In this document: positions 1-8,294 of the stretch, one piece after another
Layout: every line of letters starts with the position of its first letter
Numbering within the stretch: position 1 is the first letter of the stretch
Source: CAWIMX01 sp963837345
GTDB lineage: Bacteria; Acidobacteriota; Vicinamibacteria; Vicinamibacterales; CAVVIG01
Direction: 5' to 3'
NCBI GenBank assembly: GCA_963837345.1
Contig: CAWIMX010000002.1
Coordinates: forward strand, 558,001-622,000
DNA length: 64,000 bases
Notes under the pieces: model-generated
Seen by the model: only the letters and a program-made list of their open reading frames with translations
The model's database searches: none
Told to the model about the DNA's origin: nothing
Program-made: the position numbers and the translations under genes

Positions 1-2
1 TC

Positions 3-722
3 GTCGCGCACGCCAGCTACATGATTCTCTCGGCGCACCGGAAACGGTCGGCCGCGGAAACTGACGCGCTGGAAGCCAAGTACAAGAACCTCCCGGAGCG
101 GATTACGCGGCACGGGGGCGTGGCCCGCGCGTTCCACTGGGTGATGGCCGCGTCGATGTTCACGCTGCTCTTCACGGCGTTCCTGCCGATCGCGGGCATC
201 AAGTTCGCCTGGGTGACCTGGCACTGGGTGGCCGGCCTCGTCCTGACGGCGTCGATTGTCTTCCATATCGTCCACGCGTCCTTCTTCCTGGACTTCTGGT
301 CGATCTGGGTGGGGCCGAAGGACATCCCCGAGTTCAAGGCCGAGATCCTCCGCGAGCTCGGACACGACGTGCCGGGGCCCAAGCCGGGGAAGTACCCGCT
401 CGGCAACCGGCTGTATCACCTGGCGATCGTGTTCGCGGCCCTGGCTGCCGTCGGCACGGGCGTGGTGATGCTCAACCGCGTGCGCAATCCGTTTCTGACG
501 CGCAACCCCTACCTCTTCAGTGACGCGACGTGGGGCTTCACCTATGTGCTGCACGGCATGGCCGGCGTCGGCCTGGTGGGCCTGGTGATCGCGCACGTGT
601 ACTTCGCCGTGCGCCCCGAGAAGTGGTGGATTACGAAGGGCATGATCTTCGGCTGGATCACCCGGCGCAACTACCTCGAGCACCACGACCCGCAGCGGTG
701 GACCATCGGGGGGAACGCCTGA
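3..722 (+). CDS. Di-haem cytochrome b (formate dehydrogenase gamma-like), 5' end outside window
   Basis: Integral membrane cytochrome b of the formate dehydrogenase gamma / cytochrome b561 type, expected to pass electrons between a periplasmic partner and the quinone pool. About four hydrophobic segments are visible with membrane-embedded histidines (ARAFHW, VTWHWVAG, FHIVHASF, VLHGMAG, VIAHVYF). The reading frame is open back to base 3. The residues before the first internal ATG at 21 (VAHASYMIL) resemble the last helix of the protein (IAHVYFAVR), so a further cytochrome b domain probably lies upstream and the ATG at 21 is unlikely to be the true start. The family assignment is good. The physiological partner cannot be seen. 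Confidence 0.75.
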   Translation, partial: VAHASYMILSAHRKRSAAETDALEAKYKNLPERITRHGGVARAFHWVMAASMFTLLFTAFLPIAGIKFAWVTWHWVAGLVLTASIVFHIVHASFFLDFWSIWVGPKDIPEFKAEILRELGHDVPGPKPGKYPLGNRLYHLAIVFAALAAVGTGVVMLNRVRNPFLTRNPYLFSDATWGFTYVLHGMAGVGLVGLVIAHVYFAVRPEKWWITKGMIFGWITRRNYLEHHDPQRWTIGGNA

Positions 723-1138
723 GCGCTGAACCGGCGACGCCGGATCCACTGGCGGACCTCGAAGCGCTCTGCGACGTCATCGAGTCGGCGTACGAGTTCA
801 TGCTCGCGTACGCGTCGCGCGGCATGCCGAAGGAAACCGGCAGCGAGATCCGCGAGACCCTGGGCAAGCTCGATCGGGGGCTGACGGATCTCGCCGATTG
901 TGTCGTCCGCTCGGTGGGCGTCCTGCACGCCGACGCGGTCGCCGAGTACGAACCCTTCATCGACATGATCCGGCGCGATGCGGCGGATGCCCGCGCCGCG
1001 ATCCGGCTCGTCACCATTCAGCCGTCGATCGGCTCGCAGCTCGTGGACAACCTGAACGCGTCCGTGCACCTGCGGGCGCTCCTCACCGACCTGTTTCTCG
1101 TCGACGAAGTGCTCAAGAGCCGCCGCCGCAAGGCATAG
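698..1138 (+). CDS. Hypothetical protein, helical, coupled to cytochrome b
   Basis: About 146 residues of mostly amphipathic helix with no signal peptide or membrane segment; I do not recognise the family. The frame has no ATG near its beginning. The best start is the GTG at 698, which overlaps the end of the cytochrome b gene by 25 nt, so translation is probably coupled. The clean, conserved-looking sequence (LADLEALCDVIESAYEFML and so on) and the tight link suggest a small accessory protein of the upstream cytochrome complex. That role is inferred from position only. It converges on the DUF4159 gene with a 5-nt gap. Confidence 0.6.
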   Translation: MDHRGERLSAEPATPDPLADLEALCDVIESAYEFMLAYASRGMPKETGSEIRETLGKLDRGLTDLADCVVRSVGVLHADAVAEYEPFIDMIRRDAADARAAIRLVTIQPSIGSQLVDNLNASVHLRALLTDLFLVDEVLKSRRRKA

Positions 1139-1143
1139 CCCGC

Positions 1144-1989
1144 TCAGTGCGTCATCGCGTAGAGCAGGGCGTTGATGCCGAACGCGTAGCCTGGAACCGA
1201 GAATTTCAGGAAATACTCGTGGTTGTCCCCCTCGCGCTCGAACGCGTCGCCGAAGTCGGTGTTGTGGGTGATCAGCACGAGGATGCGGCCCGTGGCGTCG
1301 GTGATGGCGCGGATCTCGGGCGGCGTGCTCGCGGCGCCACGCTCGGAGGTCTGGCCCGTGCCGGCCCAGAAGTTGATCGACGGAATCTGCGGGATGGCCG
1401 TGACCGGCGTCAGCATGCCGAAGATCGGGTGCGACAGCGGCAGGTCCTGAATCGGATACTGATCCCGCGGCAGCGCCTTGTTCATCTCGTCGGCGAAATT
1501 GCGCCACGCATACGGTCCCCAGAAGTCGTCGGCCCAGAGAAACCCGCCCTTCAGCAGGTAGTCGCGAAGCGCCGCGGCTTCCGAGTCGTCCAGGTACAAC
1601 GCGCCCACCTCGGTCATCATGATGAAGGGACAGCGGAAGAGATCGGGATCGGTGAGCGTGAGGACGACGTGATTGGGCTGACGATCGGGGTCGAAGCTCA
1701 CGGGTGCTTTCGTGAGCTCCGAGAGTCGAATCGACAGGTTCTCGTCGGCGCGCGGCCAGTCGACGTTCCAGCCGCCTCCGTCGCCGTTCGGCGATTGGCG
1801 AAAGGCGATCCGACAAAAGTTGAACCCGCCGTCGTACGCTGCCGGGGGGAAACCAAACTGCGCGCGCGCGAAGCCGCGGCTGCGCCGCTGGGCGAGGCCG
1901 ACCGAGGCGACGAGCAGCAGGGCGCTCGCGAGGATCGCCAGGCGACGAGCGCGGCGACGGAGCCCGGCCGAGCCCCGTGAAGCGGGCAT
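1144..1989 (-). CDS. DUF4159 domain-containing secreted protein
   Basis: 281 residues: an arginine-rich N-terminus, one hydrophobic export segment (about residues 17-33), then a DUF4159 domain recognisable by the FNFCRIAF, GGWNVDWPRADENLS, LRDYLLKGGFLWADDFWG and ITHNTDFGDAFE blocks. The fold resembles glutamine-amidotransferase-like domains found in large membrane proteins; no enzymatic activity has been established for it that I know of. It ends with a hydrophobic stretch. A TAGACT hexamer sits 6 nt before the ATG and overlaps the stop codon of the upstream dehydrogenase E2 gene, so it could be read from its own leaderless promoter or by read-through from the E1-E2 operon. Confidence 0.85.
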   Translation of the reverse strand: MPASRGSAGLRRRARRLAILASALLLVASVGLAQRRSRGFARAQFGFPPAAYDGGFNFCRIAFRQSPNGDGGGWNVDWPRADENLSIRLSELTKAPVSFDPDRQPNHVVLTLTDPDLFRCPFIMMTEVGALYLDDSEAAALRDYLLKGGFLWADDFWGPYAWRNFADEMNKALPRDQYPIQDLPLSHPIFGMLTPVTAIPQIPSINFWAGTGQTSERGAASTPPEIRAITDATGRILVLITHNTDFGDAFEREGDNHEYFLKFSVPGYAFGINALLYAMTH

Positions 1990-1995
1990 GACGCC

Positions 1996-2001
1996 AGTCT
2001 A
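1996..2001 (-). promoter_or_regulatory. Putative -10 element, leaderless start of the DUF4159 gene
   Basis: TAGACT on the minus strand is followed by 6 nt and then the ATG at 1989. No Shine-Dalgarno sequence can fit between. The hexamer overlaps the E2 stop codon. It is a weak individual match, supported by the same geometry at nine other genes here. Confidence 0.35.
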
Positions 2002-3213
2002 GCGCGGATCTTCGACGAGGCGGCGGAACGCGGCGAGGAATTCGGCGCCCGTGGCGCCGTCGATCGCCCGATGATCGGCCGCCAGCGTCGCGGTGATCGT
2101 GGTGCCGGCGGCGACCTGCCCGTCTCGGACGACAGGACGCGCCACGGCGGCGCCGACCCCGAGGATCGCGCTCTGCGGCGGGTTCACGATGGGATAGAGG
2201 CTGGTGACGCCGTACATCCCGAGGTTGGAAATCGTGAAGGTCCCGCCTGCATATTCCCCGGGCCCGAGGCTCCCGGCCCTGGCCCGCCGGATCAGCGATC
2301 GGAGCTCGGCCGCGAGGTCGTCGAGCGGGCGCTCGTCGGCGCGCCGCACCACGGGCGTGAACAGCCCCGACGGCGTGTCGACGGCCACCGCCACGTCGAC
2401 GCGATCGAACAGCCGCACGCCGTCATCCGGTCCGACCCACGACGAGTTCGCCGCCGGCACGTCGCGGAGCGCCAGCGCGGCTGCGCGGACGATGAAATCG
2501 GTGACCGTCAGCTTCGGGCGGTCCGGCCGCGCATTGAGCGCCGCGCGACACGCCAGGAGCGCGTCGGCCGCGCATTCCATCTCGAGATAGAAATGCGGGA
2601 TCGTCTGTTTGGCCTGCTGCAGTCTGGCCGCCGCGATCCGCCGTGCCGGCGTGAGGGCAATCGTTCGTCCGCCGGCGGCTCGCGCCGGAAGGGTCGACGG
2701 GTCGCTCGCCTGCGGCGACCTGGCGGCGCGGATCGCGCGCTCGACGTCGGCGCGATGCACGCGATCGCTCTCGTGGGCGAGGGCGGCCAGATCGAGTCCC
2801 GCAATCGACGCCATGCGACGCGCGAGCGGCGTGGCGGGGATGCCGGCTGAGTCGCGCTCCGCGTGTTGCGGGCCCGCGGCGTCGTGGATGCGCGGCGAGA
2901 CGGATGCGACAGACGGGGACGGTTCGACGATCGACGACGGCGGCGCCGTGCGGGCATCGGAGGCCCGATCCGCCTGGTCGACAATCGTCGCGAGCACCGC
3001 GCCGACCGCCACGTCTTCAGCGCCGGCGGGGACGAGAATCGCGCCCAGGTATCCCCCGACGGGCGCCTCGATCTCCACGGTCGTCTTGTCGGTCTCGATT
3101 TCGGCGACCGGTTCGCCCGCCCGGACAAGATCGCCTTCGGCCTTCAGCCACGCGGCGACCCGGGCGACTGTCATGCCTTCGGCAAGCGGGACAAGACGGA
3201 TGTCTGCGGGCAT
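1999..3213 (-). CDS. 2-oxoacid dehydrogenase E2, dihydrolipoamide acyltransferase
   Basis: 404 residues, cytoplasmic core of a 2-oxoacid dehydrogenase complex; it moves the acyl group from lipoate to CoA. Order of domains: one lipoyl domain with the lipoylated lysine in ETDKTTVE (K43), an Ala/Pro/Ser linker, a peripheral-subunit-binding domain around ATPLARRMA...SDRVHRADVERA, and a catalytic domain ending in the HRAIDG motif (HxxxDG). The start is the ATG at 3213, whose A is also the last base of the E1 stop codon (TGATG), so the two genes are translationally coupled. No E3 (lipoamide dehydrogenase) gene is present; it must be shared from elsewhere. Which 2-oxoacid is used cannot be told from E2 alone. 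Confidence 0.92.
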   Translation of the reverse strand: MPADIRLVPLAEGMTVARVAAWLKAEGDLVRAGEPVAEIETDKTTVEIEAPVGGYLGAILVPAGAEDVAVGAVLATIVDQADRASDARTAPPSSIVEPSPSVASVSPRIHDAAGPQHAERDSAGIPATPLARRMASIAGLDLAALAHESDRVHRADVERAIRAARSPQASDPSTLPARAAGGRTIALTPARRIAAARLQQAKQTIPHFYLEMECAADALLACRAALNARPDRPKLTVTDFIVRAAALALRDVPAANSSWVGPDDGVRLFDRVDVAVAVDTPSGLFTPVVRRADERPLDDLAAELRSLIRRARAGSLGPGEYAGGTFTISNLGMYGVTSLYPIVNPPQSAILGVGAAVARPVVRDGQVAAGTTITATLAADHRAIDGATGAEFLAAFRRLVEDPR

Positions 3214-5531
3214 CAGCGACGGTTCCAGACGAGCGCGCGCGCGGCGGCGTCGACGATGGCGTCGGCGTCGAGGCCGTACTCGCGGTAGAGATCCGGAATG
3301 TCGCCCGATTGACCGAAGCGGTCCAACCCCAGCGAAACGATCCGATGATGACGAACCGCGCCCAGCCAGGCGAGTGTGGCGGGATGACCGTCGTGCACGG
3401 TCACGAGCGCCGCATCGTCGGCGAGCGGGCGAAGGAGGCGCTCGACGAACGGCTCCGGCGCCGAGAGGCCGACGTGCGTGCGCTGCGCGTGGAGCCAGCC
3501 GCGCTGCAGGCGATCCGGCGACGTCACGACGAGCAGGCCGGCGCCGGGGACATCCTCGCGGATGGTCTCGAGCGCGTCGAGCACGTCGGGCACCACGGCG
3601 CCGCCCGTCACCAGCGCGAGCTCGGCGGCCCTCGACGGAGGAACGAGCCAGTATCCCCCCTCCAGGATGTCCGCGCGCAGCGCCGGCGTCAGCGTCCTGG
3701 CCGGTTGTTCGAGAGGACGCGTCGACAGGCGCAGGTATACGGCGCCGCCATCGTCGGCTTGAATGTGTTCGAAGCTCCACCGGAGGATCTCGGCGAGCTC
3801 ATCGACGTAGGTGGGTTCGAACGCCGTGAGCCCCGGCTGCCCGATGCCGATGAGAGGCGTGAGGACGGATTGGTGCGCGCCGCCTTCCGGGGCGAGGCTG
3901 ACGCCCGAGGGGGTGGCGGCCAGAATGAAGCGGGCGTCCTGGTAGCAGGCGTAGTTCAGGGCGTCGAGACCGCGGCAGATGAACGGGTCGTAGACCGTGC
4001 CGATCGGGAGCAGGCGTGCGCCAAAGAGCGGCATGGCGAGCCCGAGCGCCGCGAGGAGGATGAACAGATTGTTCTCGGCGATGCCGAGCTCCAGGTGCTG
4101 GCCCGCCGGCGACATCGACCAGTCCTGCGGAGACGCGACCGGCGTGTCGATGCCGCTGTCGGGCGTGCTTCGCCCGTACAGGCCCCGTCGGTTGACCCAC
4201 GCGCCGAGGTTGGTCGAAATGGTGACGTCGGCCGATGTGGTGACGATGCGGTCGGCGAGCGGAGCGTGGTCCCGGGCGATCGCCGAGAGCAGATGGCCGA
4301 AGCCGGCCTGGGTCGAGAGATGATCGCCGGGCGGCGGCATGAACGCCGTGGGTACGGCGACGCGAGGGGCCTCGAGCCGCCGCTCGACGGACTCGGCGAA
4401 CGGAACGCGTTCGAGAAACTGCCGCAGCTCGTCGGCGGGCACGTCGAGTCCGGCGAAGGGCTCCCACTCGTCGCCCTCGGCGATTCCGAGCCGCGCCCTG
4501 AAGACGTGCATCTGCTCGGGCGTCATCAGTCCCGCGTGATTGTCCTTGTGTCCGGCAAACGGCAGTCCGTGTCCCTTGATCGTGTAGGCGATGAAGCACG
4601 TCGGCCGATCGTCGTCGACCCGGCGAAATGCCTCGGTCACGGTCTCGAGGTCGTGGCCGCCGAGATTCGTCATCAACCGCCCGAGCGCCTCGTCGTCGTG
4701 CTCGTCGAGCAGGGCGCGGATGCCTGATGTGTCGCCGAGGGCCGTCATCAGCTGCCGCCGCCACGCGGCGCCGCCCTGAAACGCGAGGGCCGAATAGAGC
4801 GAGTTGGGGCTTTGGTCGATCCACGCGCGCAGCGCGTCGCCGCCGCGCCGTTCGAACGCCCGCTCCAGCGCCCTGCCGTACTTCAGCGTGACCACGCGCC
4901 AGCCGAGATCGCGGAAGACCGTGTCGAACCGGTGGAACAGGCGGTCGGGCAGCACGGCGTCGAGGCTCTGGCGGTTGTAGTCGATAATCCACCACAGGCC
5001 GCCCACGTCGTGCTTCCAGCCCTCGAGCAAAGCCTCGAAGACGTTGCCTTCGTCGAATTCGGCGTCGCCGGCGATCGCCACCATGCGTCCCGCCGTCGCG
5101 CGCTCGTCGCCCAGCCCTCGGTCGCGGACGTACTCGCGGACCAGGGCCGCGAGGCTGGTGATGGCCACGCCCAGTCCGACCGATCCCGTCGAGAAGTCGA
5201 CGTCGTCGGCATCTTTCGTCCGGGACGGGTACGACTGCGCGCCGCCCAGGCCGCGAAAGCGCTCGAGGCGCTCGCGCGTCTGGCGGCCGAGCAGGTACTG
5301 AATGGCATGAAACACCGGACTGGCGTGCGGTTTGACGGCCACGCGATCGAACGGCCTGAGCGCGTCGAAGTAGAGCGCCGTCATGAGCGTCACCACGGAC
5401 GCCGACGAGGCCTGATGGCCGCCGACCTTGAGACCGTCGCGCCTCGGCCGCAGGTGATTGGCGTGGTGCACCATCCAGACGGCCAGCCACAGGACCTTCT
5501 GCTCGAGCGCCTGCAGGTGCCTGATCGACAC
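3213..5531 (-). CDS. Homodimeric-type 2-oxoacid dehydrogenase E1 (AceE/MdeB-like)
   Basis: 772 residues, a transketolase-like thiamine-diphosphate enzyme that decarboxylates a 2-oxoacid and acylates the E2 lipoyl group. The ThDP/Mg motif is GDAEFDEGN (residues 155-163) with IIDYNRQS after it; the pyrimidine-domain half carries HLELGIAENN. The length is shorter than E. coli AceE (about 890). The GTG start at 5531 has TAGCAT 7 nt before it and no Shine-Dalgarno, so it is probably leaderless. The gene is divergent from an Lrp/AsnC regulator. A homodimeric E1 next to an Lrp-type regulator recalls MdeB/MdeR of Pseudomonas putida (2-oxobutyrate from methionine), so the substrate may be 2-oxobutyrate or a branched 2-oxoacid instead of pyruvate. 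That is inference from context. Confidence 0.9.
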   Translation of the reverse strand: MSIRHLQALEQKVLWLAVWMVHHANHLRPRRDGLKVGGHQASSASVVTLMTALYFDALRPFDRVAVKPHASPVFHAIQYLLGRQTRERLERFRGLGGAQSYPSRTKDADDVDFSTGSVGLGVAITSLAALVREYVRDRGLGDERATAGRMVAIAGDAEFDEGNVFEALLEGWKHDVGGLWWIIDYNRQSLDAVLPDRLFHRFDTVFRDLGWRVVTLKYGRALERAFERRGGDALRAWIDQSPNSLYSALAFQGGAAWRRQLMTALGDTSGIRALLDEHDDEALGRLMTNLGGHDLETVTEAFRRVDDDRPTCFIAYTIKGHGLPFAGHKDNHAGLMTPEQMHVFRARLGIAEGDEWEPFAGLDVPADELRQFLERVPFAESVERRLEAPRVAVPTAFMPPPGDHLSTQAGFGHLLSAIARDHAPLADRIVTTSADVTISTNLGAWVNRRGLYGRSTPDSGIDTPVASPQDWSMSPAGQHLELGIAENNLFILLAALGLAMPLFGARLLPIGTVYDPFICRGLDALNYACYQDARFILAATPSGVSLAPEGGAHQSVLTPLIGIGQPGLTAFEPTYVDELAEILRWSFEHIQADDGGAVYLRLSTRPLEQPARTLTPALRADILEGGYWLVPPSRAAELALVTGGAVVPDVLDALETIREDVPGAGLLVVTSPDRLQRGWLHAQRTHVGLSAPEPFVERLLRPLADDAALVTVHDGHPATLAWLGAVRHHRIVSLGLDRFGQSGDIPDLYREYGLDADAIVDAAARALVWNRR

Positions 5532-5598
5532 GGTGGGGATGCTACCAGAGGGTGCCGGCTCGTTGGTTGCGACTGTGGCGGCTTAACCGGCCAAGTCG

Positions 5599-5640
5599 GC
5601 AATATTATTGCTAATTCTCAGGACATTTTGACGTAGAATT
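5599..5640. promoter_or_regulatory. Candidate Lrp/AsnC operator region between E1 and the regulator
   Basis: The 114-nt divergent intergenic region is locally AT-rich. It holds a perfect inverted repeat GCAAT-ATT-ATTGC (5599-5611) and a second inverted repeat AATTCT (5613-5618) / AGAATT (5635-5640) separated by 16 nt. TAGAAT at 5634-5639 is a plausible -10 six nt before the regulator ATG, so a protein bound here would cover the regulator promoter. TAGCAT at 5539-5544 on the minus strand would serve E1. Lrp-family proteins bind AT-rich dyads and often autoregulate. Confidence 0.5.
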
Positions 5641-5645
5641 GCTCG

Positions 5646-6161
5646 ATGGCGCACGATGCAGCCGTGCCGCTCGACGAGATCGACTATCGGATTCTGCAGC
5701 AGCTCCAGGAGCGCGCGCGGATCTCCAACGTGGCGCTGGCCGACCGCGTCGGGTTGTCGCCGGCCCCGTGTCTGCGGCGGGTGCACGCCCTCGAGAAATC
5801 CGGCGTCATCCGCCGCCATGTCACGCTCGTCGACCCGAACGCGGTGAACCTGGGCGTGACCGTGTTCGTCCAGATTTCGCTCGACCTGCAGGTCGAAGGT
5901 CGCCTCGAGTTCTTCGAGCGCGCCATCCTCAAGCGCCCCGAAGTGCTCGAGTGCTATCTGATGACCGGGGATTCCGACTACCTGCTGCGCGTCGTGGTGC
6001 CCGACGTGGCCGCCTACGAGCGCTTTCTGAAGGATTCACTCACTCGCATCGACGGGGTGGCGGGCATCAAGTCGAGTTTCGCGCTCAAACAGGTCAAGTA
6101 CTCGACGGCCCTGCCCATCGCGGACCGATCGCGGGCCGCGTCGAAAGGGAAGAGCCGGTGA
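5646..6161 (+). CDS. Lrp/AsnC family transcriptional regulator
   Basis: 171 residues. N-terminal winged helix-turn-helix (LDEIDYRILQQLQERARIS ... LADRVGLSPAPCLRRV, about residues 9-47) followed by the RAM ligand-binding domain (ECYLMTGDSDYLLRVVV, about 100-116), the standard Lrp layout. The family senses amino acids or related metabolites. A short basic tail follows the domain. It is transcribed divergently from the E1-E2 operon and most likely controls it in response to an amino acid whose 2-oxoacid the complex oxidises. The ATG lies 6 nt after TAGAAT, giving a probable leaderless mRNA. Confidence 0.93.
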   Translation: MAHDAAVPLDEIDYRILQQLQERARISNVALADRVGLSPAPCLRRVHALEKSGVIRRHVTLVDPNAVNLGVTVFVQISLDLQVEGRLEFFERAILKRPEVLECYLMTGDSDYLLRVVVPDVAAYERFLKDSLTRIDGVAGIKSSFALKQVKYSTALPIADRSRAASKGKSR

Positions 6162-6199
6162 GCCGGGATCCCGGTAGAATCTGGCGGCAGGGGGTGCGC

Positions 6200-7294
6200 A
6201 TGCGTGTGCCGGCGTTGGCGGTGGTGCTGGTGCTCGGAGCGGGGATGGTGTCGGCACCGGCCCAGATGCAGCAGAAGGGCGGGGAGCAGGAGACCGGGCC
6301 GTACGACGTCGTGCCGAACTGGCCGCAGGAGTGGGCCAAGGAGGGCTACATCTGGGGCTCGCAGCCCGGCGTGTTCGCCGAGTCGCCCGACCGCATTTTC
6401 ATTGCGGCGCGGGGCGAGCTGAGAAAGCCCGACCCGCTGCCGCGGGGGTGGAACGGCACATGGGGGTCGACCGGCCAGACGGCCACCACGCCCACCGCCG
6501 AGATGCGCAACTGCATCGTCATCGTCGACGGCAGCGGCAAGCTCGTCGACGCCTGGACCCAGTGGGATTCCCTGTTCGAGGGCGGCGGCGGTCCGCACAA
6601 GATCAAGATCAGTCCGTACGACCCCGAACGCCACGTGTGGGTTGTCGACGATGCGAATCAGCAGATTTACGAGTTCACGAACGACGGCAAGCGCCTCGTG
6701 CGCACGCTGGGCGAGAAGGGCGTCGCCGGCAGCGACGAGACGCATTTCGGCCGCCCCCAGGATCTGACGTTTCTCCGGGACGGGTCGATTCTCGTCGCCG
6801 ACGGCCTGACCAACGCCCGCGTAGTGAAGATCGACGGGCAGGGGAAGTTCGTCATGCAGTGGGGCGAGCGCGGCAACGGGCCCGGCCAGTTCAGCGGTCT
6901 CCACGGCATCGACGCCGACGGGAAGGGCCGTGTCTACGTGGCCGATCGATCGAACCATCGCATCCAGGTCTTCGACGAGACTGGCAGGTTCCTCGATCTG
7001 TGGCCGGGACTGCGTCAGCCGAACCACGTGGTCGTCGCGCCCGACGGGAACGTCTGGGTGGCCGACGGCACGAATGCGCGGCTGCTCGAGTTCGACCCCG
7101 ACGGCACGCTGCTGTACTGGTGGGGCACCTACGGCACCTATCCCGGCGCGTTCTGGGAACTGCATCAGTTCTCGGTCGATGCGGAAGGCAATTTCTACGG
7201 CGCCGACAGCTTCGGTGGCCGCACGCAGAAGTTCCGCCCGAGGCCGGGCGCGGACAAGAGCCGGCTGGTGCCGCCGCCCGGCGCGCCGCAGTAG
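6200..7294 (+). CDS. Secreted NHL-repeat beta-propeller, PAL-like
   Basis: 364 residues with a signal peptide (cleavage near SAPAQ, residue 22) and NHL repeats (HVWVVDDANQQIYEF, SILVADGLTNARVVK, RVYVADRSNHRIQVF, NVWVADGTNARLLEF). The repeat pattern is that of the peptidyl-alpha-hydroxyglycine amidating lyase (PAL) propeller of eukaryotic PAM. By eye, His133, His235 and His322 fall where PAL has its three zinc histidines and Arg250 where it has an active-site arginine. The catalytic tyrosine position (the DGY of PAL) is Leu203 here. It may be a lyase-like enzyme or a binding propeller. TAGAAT (6175-6180) lies upstream and a G-rich stretch precedes the ATG. The gene follows the Lrp gene by 38 nt. 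Confidence 0.8.
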   Translation: MRVPALAVVLVLGAGMVSAPAQMQQKGGEQETGPYDVVPNWPQEWAKEGYIWGSQPGVFAESPDRIFIAARGELRKPDPLPRGWNGTWGSTGQTATTPTAEMRNCIVIVDGSGKLVDAWTQWDSLFEGGGGPHKIKISPYDPERHVWVVDDANQQIYEFTNDGKRLVRTLGEKGVAGSDETHFGRPQDLTFLRDGSILVADGLTNARVVKIDGQGKFVMQWGERGNGPGQFSGLHGIDADGKGRVYVADRSNHRIQVFDETGRFLDLWPGLRQPNHVVVAPDGNVWVADGTNARLLEFDPDGTLLYWWGTYGTYPGAFWELHQFSVDAEGNFYGADSFGGRTQKFRPRPGADKSRLVPPPGAPQ

Positions 7295-7333
7295 CGTAGA
7301 GGGGTTGTGGCGGGCGCGAACCGCGCCGAACGC

Positions 7334-8212
7334 CTACTGAGGCACGTCACTCAAGATGTGCGCGTCGGTGAGGAAGCGCCGATACTCCGAGAAGCTCTGC
7401 GTGATGCGCGCGCGCGGGACCCCCGCGCCCCGCACGATCTGCAGGCTCTCGATCGACTTCGGCAGCATCAGCGTTTCGCTGGGCTCATCGAAGGACACCG
7501 GCGCGTAGCGGATCGTCGTGTCCGAACGCTCGATCACCATGGAGGTCGACGAACCGAAGTGCGTGTGCTCGCGGGGCACCTGGTAGTCGAACTGCCCGAC
7601 CAGGTGCTCGTCCAGGCGCAGCACATCGTAGGTCTCGGCGTCGATCCAGACGCGTCCCGCCGATCGTCCCGGCAGTGAGATGCCCACGCAGTCGCCTTTC
7701 CACGTCACCTCGGCCTCGCCTCGTTCGGTGGATCGAAAGTCGAGTCGCAGGGCGTCGCGGCCGTCGGTCTGCCCTCGGCCCGCCGTCGTGAACGCGTATT
7801 CATCCCGGTGGCCGGGCAGCAGCATCGTCAACGGCTCGGGCGACACCGCCTTGGGGTCCATGCAGCCGTCCTCGTCGTCGGGATCGGGCGGATGGCCGCC
7901 GACATTGAGCAGCCGGCGCAGCACCTGTGCGTCGGGCAGGGCGTCGGGTTCGTCCGGTTCGTCCCAGGCGATCCGCAGCTCGTACTGAAGACGCCGGGGG
8001 AAGTCCTCGGCCAACAGGTCGGGCTTGAGCGCCTGGACGCGCACGTTTTCGAGGCAGACGATGCTCTGGGCGCGGGCGTAGTACTGCTCGACGCGAGCGC
8101 TCACGCGGGCGAGGAGGGCGTCGATCGAGAACTCGCCGGGCGCCTGCGCGGAGGCCGACACCACCAGCGTCGTGCCGAGGGCGACGGTGACGCAGACGGC
8201 GGGCACCCCCAT
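7334..8212 (-). CDS. Hypothetical secreted protein
   Basis: About 292 residues with an export signal ending near VVSASAQA. The mature part is acidic, has two cysteine positions (IVCLENV, EDGCMD) and a C-terminal half of beta-type sequence (RVWIDAETYDVLRLDEHLVG) that recalls periplasmic lipoprotein-carrier-like domains; I do not recognise the family. The ATG at 8212 is preferred to the one at 8227, because the latter lies inside TATGAT (8223-8228), the likely -10 of this gene. It is divergent from the DUF5916 gene at 8295 with an 82-nt gap. Very short 3' distance (39 nt) to the convergent NHL gene. Confidence 0.75.
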   Translation of the reverse strand: MGVPAVCVTVALGTTLVVSASAQAPGEFSIDALLARVSARVEQYYARAQSIVCLENVRVQALKPDLLAEDFPRRLQYELRIAWDEPDEPDALPDAQVLRRLLNVGGHPPDPDDEDGCMDPKAVSPEPLTMLLPGHRDEYAFTTAGRGQTDGRDALRLDFRSTERGEAEVTWKGDCVGISLPGRSAGRVWIDAETYDVLRLDEHLVGQFDYQVPREHTHFGSSTSMVIERSDTTIRYAPVSFDEPSETLMLPKSIESLQIVRGAGVPRARITQSFSEYRRFLTDAHILSDVPQ

Positions 8213-8282
8213 CGTTCTGAGGATCATAGCGGATTGGGCCTTGTCTGCAATTGTCTTTCTGGGAGACGGGGCCGTTCGTCGC

Positions 8283-8288
8283 TATAAT
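8283..8288 (+). promoter_or_regulatory. Consensus -10 (TATAAT), leaderless start
   Basis: A perfect TATAAT is followed by 6 nt and then the GTG at 8295, so transcription would begin at or next to the start codon. No convincing -35 at the usual distance was found. This is the best single example of the leaderless geometry in the window. Confidence 0.6.
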
Positions 8289-8294
8289 CGCATC

